Below, in pieces: positions 1 to 6,167 of a stretch of DNA of 10,360 bases. A model generated the notes under the pieces. That model ran no database searches, was not told the origin of the DNA, and saw only the letters and a program-made list of their open reading frames with translations. The stretch is from Bacteroidia bacterium (lineage in GTDB: Bacteria > Bacteroidota > Bacteroidia > Flavobacteriales > Flavobacteriaceae): positions 1-10,360 of the forward strand of contig JAHHLF010000334.1 of NCBI GenBank assembly GCA_018679315.1, in the 5' to 3' direction. The position numbers and the translations under genes are program-made. Within the stretch, counting starts at the first letter, position 1; each line of letters begins with the position of its first letter.

Positions 1-118
1 TAGCATATCCCTAAGAACTTCCCCTCTATGGAGGAAAACCCACCCCTAAATCCCCTCCCGGGAGGGGATTTAGGGGTGGGTTTTCCTCCATAGAGGGGAA
101 GTTCTTAGGGATATGCTA
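1..118. repeat. Perfect 118-bp palindrome with G-quadruplex motifs in both arms
   Basis: Base i pairs with base 119-i from 1/118 to the centre CCC|GGG at 57-62. I checked the whole length and found no mismatch and no spacer. The right arm has G runs of 3, 4, 4 and 3 at 60-62, 64-67, 73-76 and 78-80, with loops of 1, 5 and 1, which fits a G-quadruplex. The left arm has the complementary C runs. Each arm also carries a small CCTC-TATG-GAGG hairpin. The right end lies 6 bp past the stop codon of the mini-ORF at 125-241, so it could end that transcript. The repeat begins at base 1, so it may continue outside the window. It may be a dispersed intergenic palindrome, or a fold-back assembly artefact at a contig edge. 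Confidence 0.9.
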
Positions 119-124
119 ATAAAT

Positions 125-241
125 TTAATCCTCCCTGGATTTCTGCTCTTTCTTCATTTGGATATATCGTGTCACGAGTCGGACCCCTAATCTTGCGAAA
201 AGGATAATGGCAATAACCATGATGATATCAAATCCGTTCAT
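125..241 (-). CDS. Small single-pass membrane protein, hypothetical (38 aa)
   Basis: An ATG at 239-241 opens a 38-codon frame that ends in TAA at 125-127. Residues 5-16 (DIIMVIAIILFA) are strongly hydrophobic. They are followed by a basic/polar tail with R17, R21, R25 and K30, K31, K34, ending RED. This is the pattern of a tiny inner-membrane protein with a positive cytoplasmic tail. An in-frame TAG five codons upstream fixes the start. A weak AGGA lies about 11 nt before it. I do not recognise a family. The palindrome at 1-118 begins 6 bp after the stop. A chance ORF is possible at this length, but the amphipathic layout is convincing. Confidence 0.45.
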   Translation of the reverse strand: MNGFDIIMVIAIILFARLGVRLVTRYIQMKKEQKSRED

Positions 242-278
242 AATGTTAATGTCCTAAGATACTGAAATTTAGCTCCTA

Positions 279-333
279 TTGGAATGTGGAATTTGGTACT
301 TGGAATTTGGGATTTACCAAGCTTTGCTTGGTA
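279..333. repeat. Short near-direct repeats followed by a hairpin
   Basis: TGGAATTTGG occurs at 287-296 and again at 301-310 (period 14), with a related TTGGAATG before the first copy. A perfect hairpin follows at 315-333: TACCAAGC, loop TTT, GCTTGGTA. It lies 48 nt past the glycosyltransferase stop codon, but no T tract follows it on either strand, so it is at best a weak terminator. The stretch 242-380 otherwise holds nothing recognisable. Confidence 0.5.
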
Positions 334-380
334 TTACCGTAGTTGTTGTATTTCCTGATACAATAGTGAAATCTGCTTTT

Positions 381-1535
381 TCAGTTCGCAGCTAGAACCC
401 TCAAAAGCCAATCATTCAATCTAGGACCTAGTACCCCCGTGGCATAATATTTTCTTGCTCGCTCACGGCAGTTTCTAGCCATTGTCAAACGCTTTTCATC
501 ATCAAGTAGAAGGGAACGAATAGCTTCCCCCAGGGCTTGAGGATTTCGCTCGGTTAAGATTCCGGTCTCATCCGTAATAATTGAATTGACTCCGCCACCC
601 TCATAGGCTACTGTAGGTACATTCCCGGCCATGGCTTCCGTATAAATGATTCCAAAATGCTCTTTTTTCTCAGGAGCGGCAACAAGTAAGCTGGCCGCAT
701 TGATTAATTTTGCCTTGTCTTCATTTGATACAAAACCAAAAAATCGTCCTCTTTCACCTAATTGTGCTTCCAATTCCGCTCTTAACTCCCCGTCACCTAT
801 AAAAATGGTTTCAGCTATATCAAAATACGCTTTAGAAGCCTCAACCACATTTTGAGGCCCTTTTGACTCGGTTAAAGCACCTGGACAGATCACATATTTA
901 GCGGGTAAACTGTACTTTTCTACGATATTCTCTGTATTATCCGGGTTGAATTCAGATAGATCTACACCACAGGGCTGAATGAGGAAATTTTTCAATGGCA
1001 AGTCTATCAAATTTCTTACCAGTTTATCCCGTACATATTCTGTTGTGACTATAAGACCATTTGCGCCCTTTATGGCATCTTCGATGGCCTGCCACAAGTT
1101 ATCGTCATAGAATCCGTGATGACGGGGTTCTATACCGGTTCCATGCAGGAACAGCACGAAGGGTTTATCGTGACGCTTACAAACATTTGCCGTGGCGATG
1201 GCTGTCAGGTTTGCATGATGCCCGATTACAATGTCCGTTTCAGCGATTATTCCTTCCAGGGCCTGCTCATAGGCAGGAACATATTCCATAGCTTCCTGAT
1301 AGTCCATATTGGAAACCGCCTTTTGACCCTCCTTGGCAGAGGGTAGATATTCGTGGACCGGAATAATGTCATTATTTAAATTCACGTCTACATTAACCGC
1401 TCCTTTAACACCTTCTCCAATATTTGGGTGCATGAAATAAACGTCATGTCCCTGACTTAATAGGAATTGAGTGTGTTCTTTAGCTACAACACCGCTTCCT
1501 CTTCCGCGATTAAGTAATAAGATTGCAATCTTCAT
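381..1535 (-). CDS. Glycosyltransferase family 4 (GT-B fold)
   Basis: The 384-residue protein has the usual GT4 layout. The N-terminal Rossmann domain begins MKIAILLLNRGRGSG and continues through VIGHHANL (103-110) and FLHGTG (129-134). The C-terminal donor-binding domain has the linker QPCGVDLSEFNP (187-198), PGALTESKG (218-226) and IGDGE (246-250). The EX7E motif is E292-H-F-G-I-I-Y-T-E300, followed by AMAGNVPTVAYEGGG (301-315). GT4 enzymes are retaining transferases that move a sugar from a nucleotide sugar onto glycans or lipids, usually at the inner face of the membrane. The acceptor and donor cannot be told from sequence. No signal peptide is seen. The gene stands alone: the next gene upstream stops 132 bp away and no other polysaccharide gene is present. 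Base composition is higher in GC than the genes to its right. The family call is firm; the substrate is unknown. Confidence 0.93.
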   Translation of the reverse strand: MKIAILLLNRGRGSGVVAKEHTQFLLSQGHDVYFMHPNIGEGVKGAVNVDVNLNNDIIPVHEYLPSAKEGQKAVSNMDYQEAMEYVPAYEQALEGIIAETDIVIGHHANLTAIATANVCKRHDKPFVLFLHGTGIEPRHHGFYDDNLWQAIEDAIKGANGLIVTTEYVRDKLVRNLIDLPLKNFLIQPCGVDLSEFNPDNTENIVEKYSLPAKYVICPGALTESKGPQNVVEASKAYFDIAETIFIGDGELRAELEAQLGERGRFFGFVSNEDKAKLINAASLLVAAPEKKEHFGIIYTEAMAGNVPTVAYEGGGVNSIITDETGILTERNPQALGEAIRSLLLDDEKRLTMARNCRERARKYYATGVLGPRLNDWLLRVLAAN

Positions 1536-1550
1536 ATGTCAATTCTGATT

Positions 1551-1640
1551 TTATGGACGTATAGTATATGGTGTATTGCCATCCGGCAATATATACTTTG
1601 TCCTTTTGGCTATAATCTTATAAAATGGCAAACCATTCAT
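1551..1640 (-). CDS. Possible mini-ORF, 29 aa, unknown
   Basis: ATG at 1638-1640 opens a 29-codon frame that ends in TAA at 1551-1553. The product has a plausible soluble-protein mix (FYKIIAKRTKYILPDG in the centre). It ends 15 bp before the glycosyltransferase start and could be a small gene, a decayed C-terminus or chance. No ribosome-binding site is seen and I recognise no family. The frame overlaps a hairpin at 1574-1591 (TATTGCC, loop ATCC, GGCAATA). Confidence 0.2.
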   Translation of the reverse strand: MNGLPFYKIIAKRTKYILPDGNTPYTIRP

Positions 1641-1667
1641 TTATCAATTTGATTAAAGCAGATTCAG

Positions 1668-1880
1668 TTAATTTTCTCGGTTTTCAAGCTGAATAACCCT
1701 TGTTTTTAACACCTCGTTTAAATCTTCAAGAGTCTGAACTCTGTCTTCAAGTTCGCTGATTCGTTCAGTGGCTTGCTGCATTTCAGTTTCAAGATTCTGA
1801 ATTCTTGCTTCTTTACTTGGATTCATATTGCATGCTAAGAAGAGCAATGAAAGTGTTGCAGTTAAAAGTAGTTTTTTCAT
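1668..1880 (-). CDS. Small coiled-coil lipoprotein
   Basis: A short exported protein of 70 residues. MKK and the hydrophobic run LLLTATLSLLFLA lead to C17, a lipobox-like site (F-L-A-C) whose -3 residue is Phe rather than the usual Leu. The mature part, from about residue 22, is a continuous heptad-rich helix (IQNLETEMQQATERISELED onward) with many E/Q/R/L residues, so a trimeric or dimeric coiled coil is likely. It resembles Lpp-like or YgdR-sized lipoproteins in design, but I assign no family. I chose the start at 1880 because MKK directly precedes the hydrophobic core; an in-frame ATG at 1892 would add MQII. It is expected to be anchored in the periplasm or outer membrane. It follows the TIM-barrel gene by 76 bp, with a hairpin in between. 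Confidence 0.75.
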   Translation of the reverse strand: MKKLLLTATLSLLFLACNMNPSKEARIQNLETEMQQATERISELEDRVQTLEDLNEVLKTRVIQLENREN

Positions 1881-1906
1881 AATAATTTGCATTGATTAGC
1901 TGATTT

Positions 1907-1925
1907 GAGATAATAGCCGTATCTC
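1907..1925. repeat. Hairpin between TIM-barrel gene and lipoprotein gene
   Basis: GAGATA, loop ATAGCCG, TATCTC: a perfect 6-bp stem in the gap after the TIM-barrel stop (1957). No T tract follows on the minus strand, so terminator function is doubtful. Confidence 0.35.
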
Positions 1926-1956
1926 AAGCGGATAGATTTTATTACTTCTTTGGTGG

Positions 1957-2919
1957 CTATAACGTTATTGATTTTAAATAATCGAAGCTTTTTTTCAAAG
2001 CTATCTCTGGATTTTCAACAAAATCCTGCTCTACATAAAAATGTTTTATTCCCATTTTATCACCAACTGAAACAATAGAAGGTATATCAATTACTCCGCT
2101 TCCAGCAGTTGTCATATATGGAAATAGTTCCATCCATTGATTTGGGTCCCCTCCATCGCCGGAAAATCTGACTTTCTGTTTCATGTCCTTGATGTGCATT
2201 AATCGATATCGATCTGAAAAGGATTCAAGATAATGTATTGGGTCAGCACCCCCTGCAGTTGTCCAAAAGATGTCTAACTCAAAAAACACAAGATCAGGAT
2301 CAGTTTGTTCAAGAATGATGTGTAAAGGTATTTGCCCCTCCATTTCTTGCAACCCATAGCCATGATTATGATAAGCAAACTTTAATCCCACTTTTTTGGC
2401 CTGTTCGCCGATGTTATTAAATTCTTCGGCCACTTTTTTATAATCATCTAAAGTTTTCCTTTTTTCCTCAGGAATAGCGGGTAAGCCTATATATTCATAA
2501 CCAATTTCATCAGCAGCTTCTCCAAGTTGTTGCATGCGGGTTTGCAATGTTTCCATGTCTGTATGGGCAGATGTAGCTTTTATTCCAGATTCTTTTAGAA
2601 TAGAGCTGACCTCCTTCGGACTGTGCCCAAAGAACCCACTACCACTAAACCCCAATTGTGGTGCCAAGGATTTCCATCTTTCTTTTACCGAATCGACACT
2701 AAAGGGATAGGGACCATACATTTGAATTTCTTTATAACCCATTTCAGCAAGGGCCTTTATTCCTCCTCTAAAATCTTTTTCAAGGATTTTAGGAAGGGAA
2801 AAAAGCTGTACACCGATTGATTTAAGATTTTCATTAGCATTACTAGCAGGGAAGGCAGGAAATAATAAAACAGCAGTAGTGGCTGCACTTGAATTTTTCA
2901 GGAAGTTTCGTCTTTTCAT
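1957..2919 (-). CDS. Tat-exported sugar phosphate isomerase/epimerase-like TIM barrel
   Basis: The 320-residue protein starts with a twin-arginine signal, MKRRNFLKNSSAATTAVLLF, with cleavage probably near 26-30. The rest is a xylose-isomerase-like TIM barrel (COG1082, AP_endonuc_2 type). Metal and substrate residues of that family are visible: HNH at 184-186, E214-L-D216 in FFELDIFW, H242-I-K-D245, and E297-Q-D299 near the C-terminus. Such proteins bind a divalent metal and isomerise or epimerise sugars or related polyols; Tat-exported members in Bacteroidota act in the periplasm, often in carbohydrate breakdown. The specific substrate is unknown. It is separated from the upstream NTF2-like gene by only 67 bp. 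That gap carries a degenerate copy of the attC-like element described elsewhere, so co-transcription or a cassette-like layout is possible. The start at 2919 is fixed by the RR motif. Confidence 0.88.
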   Translation of the reverse strand: MKRRNFLKNSSAATTAVLLFPAFPASNANENLKSIGVQLFSLPKILEKDFRGGIKALAEMGYKEIQMYGPYPFSVDSVKERWKSLAPQLGFSGSGFFGHSPKEVSSILKESGIKATSAHTDMETLQTRMQQLGEAADEIGYEYIGLPAIPEEKRKTLDDYKKVAEEFNNIGEQAKKVGLKFAYHNHGYGLQEMEGQIPLHIILEQTDPDLVFFELDIFWTTAGGADPIHYLESFSDRYRLMHIKDMKQKVRFSGDGGDPNQWMELFPYMTTAGSGVIDIPSIVSVGDKMGIKHFYVEQDFVENPEIALKKSFDYLKSITL

Positions 2920-2936
2920 AACTGATTTTTAATTAA

Positions 2937-2974
2937 GCATTACGGACTTTACTTGGTTTTAGGTGTTGTTAGAT
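2937..2974 (-). repeat. Degenerate attC-like element (short copy)
   Basis: On the plus strand the left end reads TTACGGACTT, close to the AACGGTC ends of the two better copies. The right end is TGTTGTTAGAT, with GTTAGAT matching GTTRRRY. It lies 12 nt past the NTF2-like stop codon and 17 nt before the TIM-barrel start, the same placement as the other copies. At 38 bp it is too short for a working attC, so it would be a deletion remnant or a chance match. Confidence 0.3.
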
Positions 2975-2986
2975 ACGGGTGAATGA

Positions 2987-3439
2987 TTAATCTTTTATTC
3001 TATTCCAGATATCCAAATAAATCTTCCATTCCTGGTTAATTTTTCTCCAAATAATGACGTATTTCCCTTTCCAGCTTGATTCGCTTCCGTCAGATCTCCG
3101 TGTAGTACCTTCGTAATATCCATAATCATAGGCTTCTTTATCAAGAATCTTAATCTCTTCAGGAGTGATTTTATGATATTTGGTCTGTACGCCTTCAGGA
3201 AGCCTCCAATACTCGATTATAGCTTCACGACCTTGTATGATTTCCATATTATTCGGAAAGATCTTAGCATCAACCGTATATGCCATACCAATTGATTGGT
3301 AATCCGAACTCATCACAGAAATTGAAAAGTCTTTGATGTTGGAAAGAATCATGTCAATGTCCTCTTGATCACCCAAATAGTTTTGTGAAGAAATTGTACA
3401 TGATAAGAATAGAAATAAAATAAAGGTGAGCGCTTTCAT
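2987..3439 (-). CDS. Exported NTF2/SnoaL-like protein (DUF4440-type)
   Basis: The 150-residue protein has a signal peptide (MKALTFILFLFLSCTISSQN). Cleavage is probably after the SSQ typical of Bacteroidota; the Cys at 14 gives only a poor lipobox. The mature part has the alpha+beta-cone pattern of SnoaL/DUF4440 proteins. A first helix (DIDMILSNIKDFSISVMSSD) is followed by the characteristic GREAIIEYWR (67-76 region). The strands then end in WKGKYVIIWRKINQEWKIYLDIWN, the usual last two strands with the W-K-I...D-x-W-N ending. Members of this fold act as isomerases, hydrolases or simple ligand binders, and no catalytic residue can be named here. The gene sits between two attC-like gaps, with its start 17 nt from one element and its stop 12 nt from the next, so it looks like a single-gene unit. 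The fold call is good; the function is unknown. Confidence 0.8.
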   Translation of the reverse strand: MKALTFILFLFLSCTISSQNYLGDQEDIDMILSNIKDFSISVMSSDYQSIGMAYTVDAKIFPNNMEIIQGREAIIEYWRLPEGVQTKYHKITPEEIKILDKEAYDYGYYEGTTRRSDGSESSWKGKYVIIWRKINQEWKIYLDIWNRIKD

Positions 3440-3456
3440 AAATTAATAATGCTTGT

Positions 3457-3582
3457 GTCTAACGGTCATGGCCATACCCCGGTGCCTGGAAGTGCACACC
3501 AGACCAAATTAGATTTATTGAAAACTAAGATAAGAAATTAGAAGAGGCCTTATAGAGCAAAGGGGAATATGCGTTGTTGGGG
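3457..3582 (-). repeat. attC-like element between hydrolase and NTF2-like genes
   Basis: The plus-strand left end GTCTAAC (3457-3463) fits RYYYAAC and is followed by GGTCATGGCCATACCCC. The right end is GGGGAATATGC (3562-3572), then GTTGTTGGGG, in which GTTGGGG (3576-3582) is one base off GTTRRRY. The inner arms pair as CATACCCC/GGGG-AA-TATG with a 2-nt bulge, and AAC pairs with GTT. The interior carries further hairpin potential (CTGG...CCAG around GTGCAC). Total length is 126 bp, within the range of integron attC sites. Its left 20 bases match those of the element at 4822-4926 at 16 positions. It starts 4 nt past the hydrolase stop. Confidence 0.5.
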
Positions 3583-3586
3583 GGAG

Positions 3587-4801
3587 CTATTGTTTGGATA
3601 TCCAATCAATTACGTAATCCAAATAATCATTTCTTATCCATCCTGATTCAGGACTAATCAAGGCATGTCCAGAATCTTTAAATGTATTGATAGTTAGAGG
3701 GAGATTGGAATGGGTTGATAACATCTCGTTAATTAAGGCAATGCTATTTTCAACTGGTACATTTTCATCTTCTGCTGCAAATATTTTTAATATTGGTGTT
3801 TTCGTTTCACGCATAGATAGTACTGGGTCAAAACTTCCATTCTTTTCCCACCATATTTTTCTTTTACCCATAGCTCTTTTGGCAAAAATTACAGAAAGAG
3901 GTTTAGCCAAAAATTCTGGGACACCACTATTTTTGATATCGTTCCTTATTTCATATTTCACTTGTTCATTTGGTGTGCTGGCTGAACTTACGACATCTAC
4001 AATAAAATCTAAATTTTCTGGATCTTGATTAACAACATGACTGATCCAACCCCCCTGACTTAGTCCTAAAACCCCCAATTTTTCAAATTCATTTGCCTTA
4101 TTCTGAACCAGATATTCCTGAGCTGATTTAATATCATTGGCAAAGTCATCAAAGGAAGCCGTATGCCATTCTCCTCTTGATTTTCCGCATCCTCTTTTAT
4201 CAGGTAGCAGCACCATATATCCATTACGAGCCAGATAGTCTGCCTGGTACATATACCAGAAATTGTCCCTGTCACTTACCCCTGAGCCATGGATCAGGAT
4301 TATGGCTGTAGACGTAATATTCCCAAACGGTGTCATGAGCAGCCCTGCTAATTTTATGTCTTTGTTTGAATATGCTATTTCCTCCTGTTTATAATGAAGG
4401 CTATCCTTTTTAATTGCTGTAAAGTTTGTCTTGGAAGTTGATACTTCTATAGTCAATGTTGAATCGGCTAAATCGAAATTAACTTCAGCGTTTTGTAAGT
4501 CGCCATTTGTATCAAATTCATTGGCACTGATCTTGGTCAGTCTAATATTTTTTAGATTGCTTCTTAAGCTGTCAAAATAATTGAGCTGAAGCCCTTTTTT
4601 TGCTCCCCAGGTAATTTGATATTCTTTTCCGTTGTTTGCTAAGTACCAACCTACCTTTGAATCTATTGAAGTATCATGTTCTAGATCCGAGTAGTTATAT
4701 GCAATCTTCTCTTGACTCGGCGGTATAAGATATAAGCCCAACAAAACCATCAGGGATATCCCTAATAACAGTGATATTATCTTAAGAATTTTTTTTAGCA
4801 T
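3587..4801 (-). CDS. Membrane-anchored alpha/beta hydrolase (serine esterase/peptidase type)
   Basis: The 404-residue protein starts with a basic hydrophobic anchor or signal (MLKKILKIISLLLGISLMVL). An all-beta extension of about 110 residues follows, then an alpha/beta-hydrolase domain. The oxyanion region is HGSGVSDRDNF (171-181). The nucleophile Ser248 lies in GLSQGG, the acid is likely Asp345 in AAEDENVP, and the base His379 lies in DSGHALIS; the full triad is present. Sequences of this type include dipeptidyl-peptidase-like and dienelactone-hydrolase-like esterases of Bacteroidota. The substrate is unknown. An in-frame ATG at 4855 would add 18 residues, but it falls inside the attC-like element 4822-4926 and places residues such as WRNYEKR before the hydrophobic segment, so I prefer 4801. 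The domain is expected to face the periplasm. Neighbouring genes are unrelated in function. Confidence 0.87.
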   Translation of the reverse strand: MLKKILKIISLLLGISLMVLLGLYLIPPSQEKIAYNYSDLEHDTSIDSKVGWYLANNGKEYQITWGAKKGLQLNYFDSLRSNLKNIRLTKISANEFDTNGDLQNAEVNFDLADSTLTIEVSTSKTNFTAIKKDSLHYKQEEIAYSNKDIKLAGLLMTPFGNITSTAIILIHGSGVSDRDNFWYMYQADYLARNGYMVLLPDKRGCGKSRGEWHTASFDDFANDIKSAQEYLVQNKANEFEKLGVLGLSQGGWISHVVNQDPENLDFIVDVVSSASTPNEQVKYEIRNDIKNSGVPEFLAKPLSVIFAKRAMGKRKIWWEKNGSFDPVLSMRETKTPILKIFAAEDENVPVENSIALINEMLSTHSNLPLTINTFKDSGHALISPESGWIRNDYLDYVIDWISKQ

Positions 4802-4821
4802 AATGCGTTTCTCATAATTAC

Positions 4822-4926
4822 GCCAAACGGTCTTGGCTAGACTCCTTAGGAGCAAACCTACCGTTTTTAAAGTTATGGATTTTCGATTTGTTCAAGAGGA
4901 CAGCTTAAGTATAGCCATTGTTAACA
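4822..4926 (-). repeat. attC-like element upstream of the alpha/beta hydrolase gene
   Basis: On the plus strand the left end is AAACGGTCTTGGCTAGACT (4825-4843) and the right end is AGTATAGCCATTGTTAAC (4908-4925). AAC (4826-4828) pairs with GTT (4920-4922), and TGGCTA-G-ACT pairs with AGT-A-TAGCCA (9 of 10 positions). The spacers are unequal at 5 and 2 nt. Inside is CTCC-TTA-GGAG. The outer boxes are imperfect matches to RYYYAAC and GTTRRRY. The element ends 20 nt before the hydrolase start and begins 6 nt after the stop codon of the remnant ORF at 4933-5049. Confidence 0.5.
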
Positions 4927-5199
4927 ACTGATTTATGCATATCCATTTGTCCCAATATCGATACACTCCCCAGTCAAACTATTTATCCTAATAGTGAAAT
5001 AATAATTCCCACCATCAAATACGGAGATCATTTCTTTTTTCCAGTCCGATTATTGTCTCAATATAAATTGAAATAAATGCCTTACAGTTGAGTCAATTTA
5101 CCAAGCATAAGTATCATATAAAAAGAAAATCCTACTACGACTGAAATCAATGCCAATATTTGCAACGTCGTTTTGTTCAACAAAACAAGAGAAGCAATA
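4927..5199. other. AT-rich gap with gene remnants
   Basis: Together with the element at 4822-4926, this is the only gap over 300 bp. Apart from the remnant at 4933-5049 it contains a hydrophobic minus-strand frame at 5082-5183. That frame has no ATG near its 5' end and would begin at TTG; it includes LALISVVVGFSFYMILMLG. It also holds a near-palindrome, GTTTTGTTCAACAAAAC, at 5170-5186, 13 nt past the methyltransferase stop codon. The near-palindrome could be a weak terminator but has no T tract. Nothing else is recognisable. Confidence 0.5.
4933..5049 (-). pseudogene. Protein-like gene remnant or mini-gene ending at an attC-like site
   Basis: An open frame of 38 codons runs from just after an in-frame TAA (5050-5052) to the TAA at 4933-4935. 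It includes an ATG at 5031 (32 aa from there). The product is protein-like rather than random: DWKKEMISVFDGGNYYF, then TIRINSLTGEC, then IDIGTNGYA at the end. It has alternating strands, DGG and TGEC turns and no low-complexity sequence. I do not recognise the family. No long frame continues upstream, so this looks like the surviving 3' end of a decayed gene, though a tiny intact gene is possible. The stop lies 6 nt from the element at 4822-4926, matching the spacing at the two real genes. Confidence 0.35.
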
Positions 5200-5949
5200 T
5201 TATGCAGGCTTCATTGCACAATAACGCAGGTTCTTATGCCACCTTCGGACTCTTTTATCTACTACCTTAACATCAAGAAGTGTCGCACCACATTCTGCAA
5301 TAATCTGCTCGACTATATGGGGTGAAATTGTGTGTACCTGGATTGGTGGACGGCCACGGATAGTTTTCCAAAATGGTTTTAACCTTTCCATTTTGAAGTT
5401 GTACATCTTTTCTGCAAGTGATCCTGGCTTGGGGCTGGGGCCTTTTGGTGTGCGTACCTGAAATAGTGCTATACCGCCAGGCTTAAGTATGCGGAAAAAT
5501 TCCTTGATGTATTCCACCTGATAGCGTGGTGCCATATGTTGTAACACAATATTTGTGTATGCGAAATCAAAAGTGTTGCTGTTTAAACATTTTAGGTTTG
5601 GTTCAGTGTTAGTAATGTAAGTGCAATTTTTATCGAATTTATTATATCGAATGGCACCAGCAATCATGGTGTTGGAAATATCCACTCCAGTAACTTGATC
5701 AAAGTGATAACAAAGACCTTGAGTTAATCTTCCTACACCACAACCGAAATCGAATGCATTGCCGTAGTTGATCTCAGCATTAATGCTTTTTAGATAGGCA
5801 ATTACAGAGTTGATTTCATTTCGCCCTGTCTCAAAAAATTCTTCTGGATCCCATTTATTCCCACGTTTTTTGTCGTCTGTGAGAATTGCCCAGAGGGGAT
5901 CGTCTGATCCAACTTTCTCATAAGCCTTTTGAACATTTTTAAGTGACAT
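5200..5949 (-). CDS. Class I SAM-dependent methyltransferase
   Basis: The 249-residue protein carries the class I Rossmann motifs. Motif I is FDFGCGVGRL (66-75), which binds SAM. The acidic residue after strand 2 is D90 in VTGVDIS. Motif II/III is FDFAYTNIVLQHM (127-139), and post-motif strand 5 is FFRILKPGGIALFQV (151-165). The C-terminal part (HTISPHIVEQIIAECGATLLDV, given here as positions 206-227) is the usual helix and strand after the core. This matches Methyltransf_11/25-type small-molecule enzymes; the acceptor cannot be told. No signal peptide or membrane segment is present, so it should be cytosolic. The gene stands alone, with 218 bp upstream and an AT-rich gap with remnants downstream. 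Parts of it are markedly AT-rich, in line with the island it sits in. The start is the only early ATG and has no Shine-Dalgarno sequence. Confidence 0.9.
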   Translation of the reverse strand: MSLKNVQKAYEKVGSDDPLWAILTDDKKRGNKWDPEEFFETGRNEINSVIAYLKSINAEINYGNAFDFGCGVGRLTQGLCYHFDQVTGVDISNTMIAGAIRYNKFDKNCTYITNTEPNLKCLNSNTFDFAYTNIVLQHMAPRYQVEYIKEFFRILKPGGIALFQVRTPKGPSPKPGSLAEKMYNFKMERLKPFWKTIRGRPPIQVHTISPHIVEQIIAECGATLLDVKVVDKRVRRWHKNLRYCAMKPA

Positions 5950-6109
5950 ACTTATTGTGGTAATTAATATTCTTATGGATTAAATCATCTTTAAGTTTAT
6001 CAATTTGTTGTTAACTTGTTTTATACTACCTAAGATAGCATTTTATCCCTTCAAGTTGCCGGGTATAGATGGTTTAACATTTGATCGACTTATTCCTTGC
6101 TGGACAGGC

Positions 6110-6144
6110 AACAAAACCCTCCGATTCGGAGGGTTTTGTTTTTT
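6110..6144. terminator. Strong intrinsic terminator, probably bidirectional
   Basis: The stem AACAAAACCCTCC with loop GATTC and GGAGGGTTTTGTT is followed on the plus strand by TTTTTT (6139-6144). On the minus strand it lies 24 nt past the stop codon of the gene at 6168-6665. There the stem end TTTTGTT acts as the U-rich end, preceded by an A tract. It most likely ends that gene's transcript and blocks read-through both ways. Confidence 0.85.
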
Positions 6145-6167
6145 CCGCGTAAATTATTTTGGATTGA

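Noticed and set aside
1061..1346. Two plus-strand frames opposite the glycosyltransferase
   Set aside because: Antisense shadows of a well-supported GT4 gene, with no motif of their own.
1574..1591. Hairpin TATTGCC-ATCC-GGCAATA as a terminator of the lipoprotein gene
   Set aside because: No T tract follows on the minus strand and it lies 77 bp past the stop codon.
1913..1960. ATAGCC...GGCTAT inverted pair as a fourth attC-like site after the TIM-barrel gene
   Set aside because: The arm order is opposite to the other copies, no ACGGWC end is present, and a 6-bp pair is expected by chance.
4066..4275. Minus-strand frame of 69 codons inside the hydrolase gene
   Set aside because: It lies entirely within the hydrolase gene in a shifted frame; the hydrolase has a full catalytic triad.
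6005..6015. TTGTTGTTAAC upstream of the methyltransferase as an attC end
   Set aside because: It resembles the right end of the other copies, but no matching left end with ACGGTC lies within 150 bp.
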